This document shows, piece after piece, positions 37,204-47,816 of a DNA stretch of 64,000 nucleotides. Source of the DNA: Semisulcospira habei (taxonomy: Eukaryota; Mollusca; Gastropoda; Semisulcospiridae). Below the pieces are notes generated by a model that was given only the letters and a program-made list of their open reading frames with translations, made no database searches and was not told the DNA's origin. The stretch spans positions 16,855,631 to 16,919,630 of the forward strand of contig BTPG01000004.1 in assembly GCA_036245525.1 (NCBI GenBank). The letters run 5' to 3'. Positions within the stretch are counted from its first letter, which is position 1. Every line of letters starts with the position of its first letter. Made by a program: the position numbers and the translations under genes.

Positions 37204-37460
37204 GTTGGAGACACAAAATGTCCACTGTCATTCACAAAGTCGAAAATGGCTCGCATTTTTTTTTTTAAGTCATCATTCTTAGTTGTTGTCATTATCATCT
37301 TCTTTGTTAACCTCCTTGATCATGCAGCCACCTGTACAGTATACAATACCAGTTGCTACATGCATAAACAGGGTTAGTATTTTGGTTGTCTTCAAACCTA
37401 CACACATTTGCCGAAAAATAATAGAATATAAACGAAAGACAATGTGAAAGAATTTATGCC

Positions 37461-37554
37461 GACGAACAAAAGAAATGCGATATCATTCAAATCATCGGAA
37501 ACACGAGAGTATTTTCGATGATTCTAATAATGTCGCATTTCTTTTATTCGTCAG
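37461..37554. repeat. Imperfect palindrome, GACGAACAAAAGAAATGCGA
   Basis: The left arm is mirrored by TCGCATTTCTTTTATTCGTC with inner arms AATCATCGGAAA and TTTTCGATGATT. A single copy. Confidence 0.7.
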
Positions 37555-37717
37555 TTATGTTTAGATCAGAAAACAACGTGTCGGGCGATAAATCATGTGT
37601 ACGGAATCAGTGGTCCGAAGGTTGTTGTTCTCTGGCATCTAACTACAGGACGTATGTCTCTTGCTGTAAGCGTCTTTCCTCATTGTTCAACTGCCCTAGA
37701 TATTCTTGCTTTCATTT

Positions 37718-37899
37718 TTAAATCATTCAGCCCCGAGGCCGCATTTTCCAAATTTTGAAGGCGTCATCTAACGTAATAATTCAAGGGTAGTGCCAGATTA
37801 GCTTGGCGCCTGTCGGCGCCAAGCTAATCTGGCACTACCCCTTGAATTATCATGGTCGATCCATCTCCTGCTGTAGTGCGTCGGGGCTGAATGGGTTAA
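37718..37899. mobile_element. TTAA palindromic MITE, GGCGCC core, shortened
   Basis: TTAAATCATTCAGCCCC to GGGGCTGAATGGGTTAA. The left arm lacks the block between ATCTAACG and TAATAATTCAAGG. The apex GGCGCCTGTCGGCGCC is intact. Confidence 0.8.
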
Positions 37900-38019
37900 A
37901 CAAATTCAATAGATCAACGTCCTGCTAGCTTCACCTCCTACTCATTCATACAGCAGAACTCCTTTACTTTATTTATACAGAATATATCTGTATTTCTGTA
38001 TTTACATATCTATATACGT

Positions 38020-38122
38020 GTTTATTTATTTATTTTGTTATTTTGTTTTATTATTTATTTATTTATTTATTTATTGTTATTTTGTTTTAATTAATTTATT
38101 ATTTATTTTGTTGTTTTTATTT

Positions 38123-38153
<31 letters not shown>

Positions 38154-38172
38154 TTTATTTATTTATTTACTC
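38020..38172. repeat. (ATTT)n-rich tract
   Basis: ATTT units interrupted by TGTTATTTTGTTTT segments. Confidence 0.9.
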
Positions 38173-38702
38173 AAGCATGTAATTATGTTACATTTTCATC
38201 GGATGAAATTACTCGTTTGGATTTTTCTGATCGCCGTGAGATATTATCTGTCGCTTCCACGGCGTTAATTACAAACAAACAAACAAACAAGCAAGCTAAC
38301 AACCCAAAAATCAAACAAATGAACCAACGAAACAAGCAAACAAATCCGGATTTTGGGTGCTCATTTATTAGTCTGTATATTTATCCTGTTTATTCTTCTG
38401 CTTCGCCAACGTTTTAAAATGAGGCGCAGGGTCAGACTTTCCGAAGTGGTCTCCTTTTCAGAACAATCCCACCACAGACAGCAATCCCGGGCAATTTGTT
38501 TCGCCCCGCTCGCTGTTACCTCCCTTCATATTTCTGTTGTCCACATAAAAAGCCCTTCGGTGTGTCACCCCCTCTCTCAAAGATAATTGTTTATCCATAT
38601 CAACTGTCACTTTAAGGGCGTCAGACCTATAATACATTTCATACTTTTAAACTCAATTCCAAAAGTTAACTCCTTCCAGCGAAGGAGGTGCAGCTGTTCA
38701 AT

Positions 38703-38767
38703 CAAGAGGCATAGATCTACATGAGCCTCCGCAACTGCGGAGTCTCATTAAGATCTATGCCTCTTGC
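38703..38767. repeat. CATAGAT/CTCATGAG hairpin
   Basis: TCAAGAGGCATAGATCTACA pairs with TTAAGATCTATGCCTCTTGC around CCTCCGCAACTGCGGAG. Confidence 0.8.
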
Positions 38768-38939
38768 AGATGGACAATGTCAGTGGTTTATACAGCCTAT
38801 ACTCGGGCGTGAATGCCATAATGCTCCGGTCGTGACTCGAAGACGTGTCCAGATATCTTGTCCGAAACTTCCAGAGGTTTCTTGGTGCGCACACTGGCGT
38901 GCGCTTGTGGCGATATCACTCATCCCTGTAGCTGTCACG

Positions 38940-39350
38940 GGCATTGATCTTTGAAAAATACAAATACAATAATGAAATAAACAAAAGATATAATTGGAAA
39001 ATAAACACAAGCGACCAAAACAAATAAACAAACAAACAAACAAACAAAACAAAAATAAAAATAAGAAAAAAAAAAACTAATAAAACGGGGACAGATTTCA
39101 AGAAAAATGAGCGGCAGATTAAACTGCAAAAAGAAATGAAATATATCTGATACATTTTAAAAAGCATTTTTGCAAGCTAAGCAAAACGAAACATTTTAAA
39201 ACTCTTACAAATGCAAAAATAAATAAAGGAATAAAAACTTAACGAAGACAAAATAGCATAATATAGGCCGCGTGTCATGTGAAACTGATTAAAGTGGCCG
39301 ACTGTCGGCTCTAAGGCAAATAAGTTCAATTAGTTTGAAATATATTCGAT
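38940..39350. other. A-rich non-coding stretch
   Basis: Many AAAT, AAAC and AACA runs; no gene, and the minus-strand Phe-rich frames follow from composition. Confidence 0.6.
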
Positions 39351-39458
39351 GCAATAAAAAGACAAGATCCCTCCTCCACACCTTCTTCCCCACATATTTC
39401 TAAAGTCTGCTAATAGTACATCTACTTCGCTTCGGGGAGATAGTAAATATAATCAACT

Positions 39459-39523
39459 GCAAGAGGCATAGATCCTCATGAGCCCCAGCACCTGCGGGGG
39501 CTGATAAGGATCTAAATCTCTTG
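39459..39523. repeat. CATAGAT/CTCATGAG hairpin
   Basis: CAAGAGGCATAGATCCTCAT pairs imperfectly with GATAAGGATCTAAATCTCTT around CCCCAGCACCTGCGGGGG. Confidence 0.75.
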
Positions 39524-39893
39524 TTGCCCAACTTTGCATTCACTTTGCTTGGACAGCTGGAGCTCTTTGGGGCAGGTTTCAGAAACACATTCTGCGGTCA
39601 CTCGCAGTGAAGAGGTTACATGATTTAGTGTGGAGAATTCTGAAGCAGAGGCATGATTTGCGAGCTGTCTAGGAGTCTTGCCTTCCCCAGCTCAGCTAAC
39701 CCTGAAACCTTGGCTGTCAACTACGTGCGAAAAGGGCCCCGTAATGAACTGCCCCGCTGATAAGGCGTCATCGCCATGAGATGGGTATTCTTGAAAAGGA
39801 TTAACACGCAACACGGATAAATAACACACCATCCTGCTATCCTTGCGTCTTGATGGATTACACTAGGAAGTCTGCGTGAGCTGGTCCTGTGTG

Positions 39894-39957
39894 AAAGAGG
39901 CAGAGATTCTCATGAGCCCCTGCAGATGCAGGGGCTCATGAGAATCAACGCCTCTTA
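39894..39957. repeat. CATAGAT/CTCATGAG hairpin
   Basis: AAAGAGGCAGAGATTCTCAT and its complement (two mismatches) around CCCCTGCAGATGCAGGGG. Confidence 0.8.
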
Positions 39958-40099
39958 CGATTTTGGGATTGGTCGGTTTGTTTACCGGTCTGACGTCTCG
40001 TTCGAAGGAAGTTGTCGTCGGTTAAGAGTGAAGCTAAGTTGAAGTGTCCCCTCATACCTGTGTTGCCGTCCCTGTCAGTTTCCGAGATGGGGGCCCTCG

Positions 40100-40205
40100 C
40101 CCCACACCCACCCGCCTCCCTCCTCACCCCTCCCCTCCCACGCCCTCCCCCTACCCCTACCCCCCCCCCTCCACCGCCCCCCCCCCACCGCCCCCCCCCC
40201 CTAAC
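40100..40205. repeat. C-rich tract
   Basis: Runs of C broken by A and T; no coding signal. Confidence 0.85.
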
Positions 40206-40425
40206 TCTACTCTGTCACCGTCTAGTCAATTTGAGATTAGTTGATCACTTCTGTAACTGCCAGCCGAAATATGTGTCCGTCAGGAGTCAGGAACGCTTGT
40301 AAGTACAAGTCATGCACCGTCTTGCGCGCCTCACATTATAGCAAAATCAAATATAACGCGATCTTGTCTGAGGCTCCGTAGTCCATACTCAATGAGTAAA
40401 CAGTCATCTGGCAGACTCCAACTTT

Positions 40426-40613
40426 AGTTGTGTGTGTGTGCGTGCGTGCGTGCGTGTGTGTGTGTGTGTGCGTGCGTGCGTGTGTTTGTGTGTGTGTGTG
40501 TGTATGTGTGTGTGTGAGTGTGAGTGTGTGTATGTGTGTGTATGTGCGTGCGTGCGTGCGTGTGTGTGTGCGTATGTGTGCTTGTTAGTGTGTGCGTGCG
40601 TGCGTGTGTGCGT

Positions 40614-40681
<68 letters not shown>
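40426..40681. repeat. (GT)n microsatellite with GTGC variants
   Basis: An interrupted GT tract ending in about 29 perfect units at 40622-40681. It runs straight into the interspersed repeat that follows. Confidence 0.95.
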
Positions 40682-40683
<2 letters not shown>

Positions 40684-40845
40684 GTGCGGGGTTTAACGTC
40701 CACGGCACCGGAGTGATAATGGACGGACCTAGCGGGCGGGTTACGGGGACAGGGACAGCAGTTGCCTATGGAGTACCACTTGAACACTGTTCAATTCGGC
40801 CGCACTGCAACTGTGCCACTTTGATTTACCAGGACCTTATAACGG
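40684..40845. repeat. Interspersed repeat with GTTTAACGTCCACGGC head
   Basis: Second long copy of the 4655-4815 repeat, in the same orientation, at roughly 75-80 percent identity by eye. The GT tract abutting its head may have started from the retroposon tail. Confidence 0.6.
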
Positions 40846-40950
40846 ACATGCTATCTGAACAAGACCGTATGTTTTGTCTGGACCTCTGTCGGAACTAGTT
40901 TGCAACTGGCCTTGCAACTTTTACAACTGGATGGGGTTTAGCTGATAGAA

Positions 40951-41166
40951 TTAACCCCTTCACTGCCGAGAAAAAGTGAACATTATCCAACTGTAAGAGA
41001 CATAGATCCTCATGAGCCCCCTCGACTGCGGGGGCTCATGAGGATCTATGCCTCTTGCTGAGACCAATTTGTATCCATGTTTCTTGGACGGTTGTGGCTT
41101 TTGCTCGTTGAATGAAAAAAAAAATCAGAAACAAAAATGTAGGTATAGTGGCAGGGAGGGGGTTAA
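40951..41166. mobile_element. TTAA-type MITE with CATAGAT hairpin at its centre
   Basis: 216 bases from TTAACCCCTTCACTGCC to GGCAGGGAGGGGGTTAA. The central hairpin at 40994-41058 reads AAGAGACATAGATCCTCATG and its complement. This is the clearest case linking the small hairpin to TTAA ends. Confidence 0.8.
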
Positions 41167-41640
41167 TGGCCCTCCTCACGGCACGCATTCTAATACAGCC
41201 TTCAGGAATCCCGAGCTATAAGCCGGGTCGTCATGACCTGTGATAAGACTATCGGGATGATGTAACTGACAGCCTCTCCTGCTGAGCTAGTTATGGCTGT
41301 CTGTCAATCACCGGTCAAATCACTTTCTACAACACCTTATGGGAGATTGTGCAGTAAAGGCATACTGCTCACAATAAGAAAAATGGACACGATTTCAAAT
41401 GGGCACAGATTTGTCAATATTTTGTGAGTCTTGGATTTTTTTTTTTGCTTAAAATTACAAAGTAGCATACAGTCAAAATTTCCAGGACAAAACATTTAAC
41501 GTACTATTACGCGTAAATGTGAAGACACATTTCAACAGCGTTTGTGTTTGTTATGCCTTGTCGACACACCTAATGAACTTCAACAGCATTTGGGACACGC
41601 CACAAAAGCACACGCTTAATCGCACGTATTTTTTCTGCGC
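41167..41640. other. Non-coding stretch, nothing recognised
   Basis: No repeat family or gene could be identified. Confidence 0.4.
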
Positions 41641-41654
41641 AGCCGTTAGCGTGT

Positions 41655-42242
41655 ACTTACTTACTTACGCCTGTCGCCCCTCCCCGGGTATAGGCCGTCG
41701 ACGAGAGACCTCCAGCGACTCCTGTCCTGTGCTTCTCTTTCGATTTTACTCCAGATGGTTCCCAGTCTCTTGATGTCTGCTTGGAGGTCTCGACGCCAGG
41801 TGTTTCTCGGCCTGCCTCTTTTCCTCTTTCCCTGGGGGTTCCATGACAATGCCTGCCTAGTAATACTGGAAGCTGGCTTTCTCAGACTGTGACCAATCCA
41901 TCCCCATATTTTTCGTCCAATTTCATTCTCTGCTGTTATCTGCTCTGTTCTCTCCCAGAGTCTGACGTTGCTGATCATCTCTCGCCAGTGGATTTTCAAA
42001 ATTCTTCTAAGGCAACTGTTTATGAAGATCTGTACTGTGTTGACTGCGGTTTTTGTCAATCTCCAAGTCTCTGCTCCATATAGGAGAACTGCTTTTACGT
42101 TGGAGTTGAAAACCCGGACTTTGGTGTGTTGTGACAGCTCTCTGGAACTCCACTTTTTTTCAACTGGAGAAAGGCTGCTCTGGCTTTACCGATTCGTGCT
42201 CTGACATCTGCATCAGTGCCGCCTTTTTTTGTCTATGATGCT
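41655..42242 (-). mobile_element. 588-base reverse-transcriptase retroposon with 12-base target duplication
   Basis: Flanked by CCGTTAGCGTGT at 41643-41654 and 42243-42254. The same GTAA-type tail and the same 5' end as the copy at 10630-11215. It carries the pseudogene listed next. Confidence 0.9.
41661..42236 (-). pseudogene. Reverse transcriptase C-terminal fragment, frameshifted
   Basis: The downstream part (from about 42059) is open and holds SCLRRILKIHWREM, WERTEQ, WGWIGHSLRKP, NPQGKRKRGRPRNTWRRD and GRGDRRK. Upstream, the frame matching GGTDADVRARI and the LLYGAETW region is interrupted. One cause is an extra base in the A-run near the 5' end; small differences around 42160 add another shift. 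The catalytic domain is absent, as in the other copy. Confidence 0.8.
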
Positions 42243-42611
42243 CCGTTAGCGTGTCAATCTATTTTTAACTGTTTCTCGTACTGAAAGCGTTGTATTTATA
42301 GAACGGAGTAGAGTCATTGTCAAATTACTTGATATCAAGACGACGTGTGCTGAACTGGATTGTCCTGTGTCTAAACGAACCATAACTAGACCTGTGTGCA
42401 GCGTTTCGTAATCGTCTGTTACAGAAGTGTATCTTTGAACAGTTACGGCGATAGTGGGCCTTTAAATTTAACAGAGTTGCAATAATTTGAAATCTTGACC
42501 ATTTTGCAGAGTGGCCTGCCTCTTCCCTGCCACTGTAACGGCGTAAATTTATGTTTCTGAAACGCCCAAAAGCCACAACTTTTCATGAAACATGGATACA
42601 AACTGGCCCCA

Positions 42612-42678
42612 GCAAGAGGCATAAATCCTCATGAACCCCCGCTGTCGCGAGGGCTCATGAGGATTTATGTCTCTGGCA
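42612..42678. repeat. CATAGAT/CTCATGAG hairpin within a worn TTAA unit
   Basis: GCAAGAGGCATAAATCCTCA with its complement around CCCCCGCTGTCGCGAGGG. CCCTGCCACTGTAACGG lies on the left and TCGGCAGTTAATGGGTTAA on the right, as expected of the larger unit. Confidence 0.75.
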
Positions 42679-42765
42679 ATTTCGATCGTCTTCATTTTTT
42701 TCTCGGCAGTTAATGGGTTAACGTGTGGAGAGTAGTATACACCTATTTCCCAAAACATCTGATTC

Positions 42766-42849
42766 GTTGGCAGTCGGTAGCGGTTTTGGTCGCGATGATT
42801 TCTACAGGAATGATCGCGACTAAAACCGCTACCGACAGCCAAAGGGTTA
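42766..42849. mobile_element. CGCGATGAT-family palindrome
   Basis: GTCGGTAGCGGTTTTGGTCG and its complement around ATGATTTCTACAGGAATGAT. The left TTAACCC is lost; the right end is AAAGGGTTAT. Confidence 0.75.
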
Positions 42850-43008
42850 TCGAACCTCGTAGCATACACGTCGTGCGTGTGCAGACGTCTCTTGACATCT
42901 TCACTCAATCAACAACAGTTTTCATAGCCAGGAGAACTCCAGAAGCCATAAGAACCTACACACCGTAGACCAGATGAGCCTCTTGGCTCAACAAAAGCCA
43001 ACCTATTC

Positions 43009-43080
43009 CATCTGAATGAAACGTAGATCCTCATGATTCCGTGAAGCCTAAGCGGGCTCATGACTGATCATGCCTCTTGC
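43009..43080. repeat. CATAGAT/CTCATGAG hairpin, degenerate
   Basis: CGTAGATCCTCATGA and TCATGACTGATCATGCCTCT. Further worn copies follow at 43397-43456, 43542-43610 and 43656-43722. Confidence 0.6.
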
Positions 43081-44166
43081 TTGGATTCTACCCAACCATT
43101 CTAATATCGTGCATGTGTTCAAACGGACGAAGTTAACAGCTGCGCTTGTCTTCCAGGACCACACCAGCACCGCCATAGCTCCGGGCCAATGGAAATATGC
43201 CCAACACCCTCTCCACCAATCGTCTGTCTGGGTCAAAGGTCAAGGAGCCCGCACGTGCAGCAAGATTGGCGGGTTGTCAGTTTCTACTTTTGTCGTGGTA
43301 AATATTGACATTTCGGAACGTACCTGCCACTTGTAGGGAAAAGATCGTGTTCGATAGTGGGAATACACTTTCAAGAAGCCCCTTTCCGACTGTTACGAGG
43401 CACAGGTTCTCATGAGCCCCTGCTCCTGCTCATGAGTATGTGTGCCCCCTGCTGGCAAATGCCGGTTCCATTTGCATTCTTAGATCCAGCGTTTGAAAGT
43501 TGCTTCAGACGGTAGCTGCTGAAGCGCACTTTCATCGGTAAAAGAAATAGATATATTCTCTTGAGCCTTTGCTGCTGTATCAAGGACTCGAGCATCTATG
43601 CCTTTTGGTGGCGTAAATCGGCCCTCTTTACAATCGATGACACTCGCTTTCCATATGCAAGGAACACAGATTGTCAATAACCCTTACTGATGCAGCAGGG
43701 GTAAAAGAGAGTCTTCCTCTTGCTATTGCAGAAGAACGAGGCCAACATAGGTTACTGACACCCCCAAACGGTTGAGTTCACGGACGATAGAGTCAACGAC
43801 TTCGTTGATAAAATCTTTTGTTTCTGTGTCCGTGTTTACGCGCTGTGGGGGAAAAGAAGAAGAAAAAAAAGGCGGCGAAATGTTAAGGAGGTCGTGAGTG
43901 ATATAGACAGTTCTGCAGTTTCACCCAAAACAATAGTAGTATGCCATGGATAATCTTTCTGGCAATTCAGCATTTTTTTTCTAGTAAGCCCAACCCGTTC
44001 ATTTTCAGAGGCAAGTGGTTGTCTACAACAGCAACTGAACAGACCACTACGTCGATTCCGGTGAAAAAAGGAAGGGAAATTTGCATTGCAGTACATCGAA
44101 AATCTCGCTTTTCGTAAAAATGGACTTAGTGGCCGACAGAATAGCTGGCAATTGAGAATCGTCAAA

Positions 44167-44258
44167 TTAACCCTTTGCGTTTCGGTAGCTGTTTTTGTCG
44201 CGATGATTCCTGTAGGAATCATCGCGACAAAAACCGCTACCGACACGCAAAGGGTTAA
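44167..44258. mobile_element. TTAA palindromic MITE, CGCGATGAT family, near-perfect
   Basis: 92 bases, TTAACCCTTTGCGTTTCGG to CGACACGCAAAGGGTTAA. The centre is GATTCCTGTAGGAATC. The arms differ at only about two positions. Confidence 0.85.
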
Positions 44259-44425
44259 ATCTCAGTGAACCTCACTGCAGTTTGATCTACGATACGAACT
44301 ATTTTAATCAAAAGCACCCTACATGTATGTATTATCTACCACCAGTCCGTACTGTAGATTACAAAGATCCGTCTCTGTGTTGCACAAGAGGTTAAGATGT
44401 CTTTTCCGACACCCGAAATGATTTT

Positions 44426-44647
44426 TTAACCCTTTTAACGTCCAAAAGCAAACCAGCTGCAAGAGACTTAAACCCTCATGAGCCCCCGCAGTCGCGGGGG
44501 CTCATGAGGATTTATGTCTCTTCTTAGTCCTGTGTGCTTTATGCCTATTTTGGGTCTCATTTTAATCTGCGCTGTTCATGGGAATATCGGTCAGCGTGCA
44601 GTGGTTTCAGACCTACCTTCTGTGATCACTAGCAGGGAGGGGGTTAA
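44426..44647. mobile_element. TTAA-type MITE with CATAGAT hairpin at its centre
   Basis: 222 bases, TTAACCCTTTTAACG to AGGGAGGGGGTTAA. The hairpin at 44457-44523 is nearly perfect around CCCCCGCAGTCGCGGGGG. Confidence 0.8.
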
Positions 44648-44682
44648 GGCTACAACCTGTAGCCATACAGTCCTGAACATCA

Positions 44683-44895
44683 TTAACCCATTCACCCTGA
44701 CGTACTACAGCAGGAGATGGGTCGACCATGATAATTCAAGGGTAGTGAAAGATTAGCTTGGCGCCTGTAGGCGCCAAGCTAATCTGGCACTACCCTTGAA
44801 TTATCATGGTCGATCCATCTCCTGCAACTGGTGCATAGTCATTAGATGACGCCTCCAAAATTTGGGAAATACGGCCGTCGGGCTGAATGAGTTAA
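44683..44895. mobile_element. TTAA palindromic MITE, GGCGCC core, near-perfect
   Basis: 213 bases, TTAACCCATTCACCCTGACG to GGCTGAATGAGTTAA. The apex is GGCGCCTGTAGGCGCC. The arms are identical for some 50 bases either side of the apex except GTGAAAG against TGGCAC. Confidence 0.85.
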
Positions 44896-45276
44896 TGTTA
44901 ATGTAAGAGCAGGTTTTACATTTTAAAATCATGCAGGTTGAATTTCGCAATGCTACAAACGTGTCGTGTGCATTGTCTCATGTTTAAATGTTCGCCAGCA
45001 AACCGGCGAAGACCTTCAACTCACGTTTACATGTTTACCACAGTCTGAACAAATATTAACCTGTGTTTAAGATCTTACCGCCAAACAAACGCAGACTGTA
45101 AGCCCTTGTTTGAAAGTTTATCACACTTCGACAAAGACCCAAATCTCATTCTCACTTTGGTCAACGTAACACTGAGACAAACGACTGAAACACCGTCATA
45201 TCCAAAAGCAGTTGCTGACCTAACCCAACTGATATGAATTTCTGAGTACGAGGTATATGTCATACTGGTGGCTGCC

Positions 45277-45343
45277 TGCAAGAGGCATAGATTCTCATGA
45301 GCCCCTGCGTAAGCAGGGCTCATGAGAATCTATGCCTCTTGCA
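45277..45343. repeat. CATAGAT/CTCATGAG hairpin, near-perfect
   Basis: TGCAAGAGGCATAGATTCTC is mirrored without mismatch around CCCCTGCGTAAGCAGGG. Confidence 0.85.
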
Positions 45344-45639
45344 GTCGTCATTGGTTGGAGCCAAACATATCATCGTCAAAATCCAAAGTCAGTTCGGTGA
45401 CTTCATGTGGAAATCTGCGAAATAGTGGATGAACTGTGGAAACTGGATGAGTTGTGTGAACTGTGCAGAGTCGGATACCGTCTGAAACTTTACAAACTGC
45501 AAAAGCAACACACGACACTACCTATCTTTCCACCCAACCTACACCTCCCATACGATTACACCCTTTGTTTGAACGACACACCTCTCAAGTGCAAGTGCAA
45601 ATTTGGAAGAACTAGGGCTTCCAACTTTCGTTGATTTCG

Positions 45640-46020
45640 CCCGGGGGGGGGGGGAGCAGGGGGTGGGGGGGGGGGGTATGTCGTTGTCTGTTTGTCGCCC
45701 CGTCGCGCGGTGGCTGGTGGTGTTGCCGGGGCCGGGCGGGTGGTGGTGGAGGAGGCGGGTGGTGTGGCCGGTTGTCCGTCGCTTTCAGTGCCAGGCTGGG
45801 AGGTGTTGATGGGCCAGCCACTCTAGCAGTTGTTGTACGAGTGGTGGCGGTGGTGGTGGTGGCCGGTGAAACCGTGGCTGGGTATGGGATGCCGGTGGGA
45901 GATGTGGTGGGGGTGGTGGTGGCCAGTGGATTCTGGGTCTGGGGGTCGGGCGCTGGGATGCGCGTGGTGGGTAGCGGTGGTGGGGTGGCAGGCGGAGGTG
46001 TGGTGGTGGCGTGGGGAGTA
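45640..46020. repeat. G-rich low-complexity tract
   Basis: Poly-G followed by GGTGGTGG-type sequence. On the minus strand it reads as proline/threonine-rich in more than one frame, so reading frames here must be treated with care. Confidence 0.8.
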
Positions 46021-46663
46021 GCGCGGGTCGGTGCTCTCGGAAGCGCTTGGGTGGTCTGTGGCGTCGGTGTTGCCGTTGGATGGTAGTTGGCCCGTTGGCT
46101 GGCGGTGGTGGAGGCTGTTGTGGGGCCGGGTCTGTACCCGTGTTCTTGGTCTCAGTGGTCTTGATGGTCAGGGTTGGTGTGGCTTCCGTCTCTGTGCCGG
46201 TCTCCTGTGTCGTGGGCGGGGTGTTTCCGCACCCTTTGTGCTTGACGTAGGTGGGCGTGGTGCCGGTCTTTTTGTGGGCTGTTTTTGGAGCGGTGGCTGT
46301 TGTTTGACAGTCACTGTTCGTTGTGTTGGGCGTGGCCTGGCTGGCCGTGTTCTCTACCTTGGGCGGCTGGAGATCTTTTAAGGCTCCTGTGTGCACTAGC
46401 CACCGGGCGGTGACCAGTGCTCGGTAGTAGTTGTCGCCACCGATCGTTGTGATGGCGGGTACTGCGTCTTGTAGTAGCAGCACGAGGTCTTCAAAGTCCA
46501 TGCTTCTTAGCCGGGTCTCCCCCTCCTCAGTCGATGCCGGCCGCTCCCGAGTGAGTGATTCGGGGAAATCGACCGGCGGTGGGGAGGGTGGGAGGTCCGG
46601 CTCTGACGACGGCTCTGACGAGTCCTCGGGCCCTTCTTCTTGTTGGGGTACACACCTCTCCAC
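45785..46663 (-). CDS. Uncertain proline/threonine-rich open frame
   Basis: An open frame of about 292 codons that I do not recognise. It has no ATG at its left limit (the first codon is GTG) and is open upstream; the first in-frame ATG begins MDFEDLVLLLQDAVPAITT. The N-terminal 100 residues have ordinary composition: an acidic, Ser/Pro-rich stretch, then a helical-looking segment LVLLLQDAV...YYRALVTARWLVHTGAL. From about residue 110 it is Thr/Pro-rich, and from about residue 180 Pro/Arg/His-rich. In the last part a neighbouring frame gives a smoother Thr/Pro-rich sequence running to about 45612, so a frameshift near 46100 is likely. The block is flanked by ~60-base direct repeats (near 45527-45595 and 46655-46720), as if inserted. 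It could be a fragment of a mobile-element protein, an exon, or a composition artefact. Confidence 0.3.
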   Translation of the reverse strand: MERCVPQQEEGPEDSSEPSSEPDLPPSPPPVDFPESLTRERPASTEEGETRLRSMDFEDLVLLLQDAVPAITTIGGDNYYRALVTARWLVHTGALKDLQPPKVENTASQATPNTTNSDCQTTATAPKTAHKKTGTTPTYVKHKGCGNTPPTTQETGTETEATPTLTIKTTETKNTGTDPAPQQPPPPPANGPTTIQRQHRRHRPPKRFREHRPALLPTPPPHLRLPPHHRYPPRASQRPTPRPRIHWPPPPPPHLPPASHTQPRFHRPPPPPPPLVQQLLEWLAHQHLPAWH

Positions 46664-46802
46664 CCAACTTACACCTATAACGATTACACCTGTTGTTTCA
46701 ACGACAGACTTCTCACGCGTGACAGCGTCTAGAGTGACAAGGGAGATTACTCACAGCGTGCTCATGATGCAGTTACAGTCACTCTTCCAAGCCCAAACCA
46801 TC

Positions 46803-46867
46803 TGCAAAAGACATAGATTCTCATGAGCCCCTGCATTCGCAGGGGCTCATGAGTATCTATGTCTCTT
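46803..46867. repeat. CATAGAT/CTCATGAG hairpin
   Basis: GCAAAAGACATAGATTCTCA and its complement (two mismatches) around CCCCTGCATTCGCAGGGG. Confidence 0.8.
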
Positions 46868-46869
46868 AC

Positions 46870-47419
46870 TGACCGAGGCAGATTTCAATTGTCATCATTT
46901 TGAGTGTCGTGTCTACTTTAAGCCATGATTGAAAAGGGGGGGGGGAGGGACTCAGTGATAGGGATACGTATACAGGAGGATTAAAGGGGCAACACTTAAG
47001 GAAAGGGTCGCCACACGCGCTAGCTATCAGTTTACATGTCACGCTATTACCTGGCTATAATCATTATAGGGCCGTTGAACGTCGTTGAGGTTTCGGCGCA
47101 TACGTTGTAAATCTTGCAGGAAAAAAAAAAAAAAACCGGCGACAGTCAAAGAAACGGCAGCTCCGAGAGATTGGTTGATCAGTTCCGTGTTTAACGTCCA
47201 CGGCCACCGGAGACAGAGAGAGAGATGATGAATCCTTTGTTCATGATAAAGCTATTAGACAACTCAATGCCTGTCTTACAAGCTGTCCTGCAAACAAAAC
47301 AGAACACAACAGGAAAACAAACACAGCATACCAACAGCAACAAAAATTGACGAACACAATAGGCGAATTTTTTTTTAATGGCATTTGAGAATTTGTAACT
47401 GCCACCGATGCAGAAAGCA

Positions 47420-47420
<1 letters not shown>
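46870..47420. other. Non-coding stretch
   Basis: Contains a G-run, an A-run at 47119-47133 and the short GTTTAACGTCCACGGC head fragment at 47188-47210. No gene. Confidence 0.5.
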
Positions 47421-47613
<193 letters not shown>

Positions 47614-47757
47614 ATGTGTATAACTAATGCTCCACCCGGAGTGGGAACTTTTAATTACATCTCTGGGAGCGGAAGCAAAATGCTGTCTATGAAAGCAGGA
47701 CAAATTCAAAACCGAATAATCCCATCAAACCAAGGAACACGGATGTGATTGGTGTCA

Positions 47758-47816
47758 GCAAGAGACGGAAAGGGGGGGGGGGGGGGGTGCGCATGAAGTT
47801 CTTTGCCTCTTGCACT
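47758..47816. repeat. CATAGAT hairpin with loop replaced by poly-G
   Basis: CAGCAAGAGACGGAAA on the left and TTCTTTGCCTCTTGCAC on the right frame a run of 18 G where the CTCATGAGCCCC arm should be. A degenerate hairpin also lies at 48038-48106. Confidence 0.55.
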
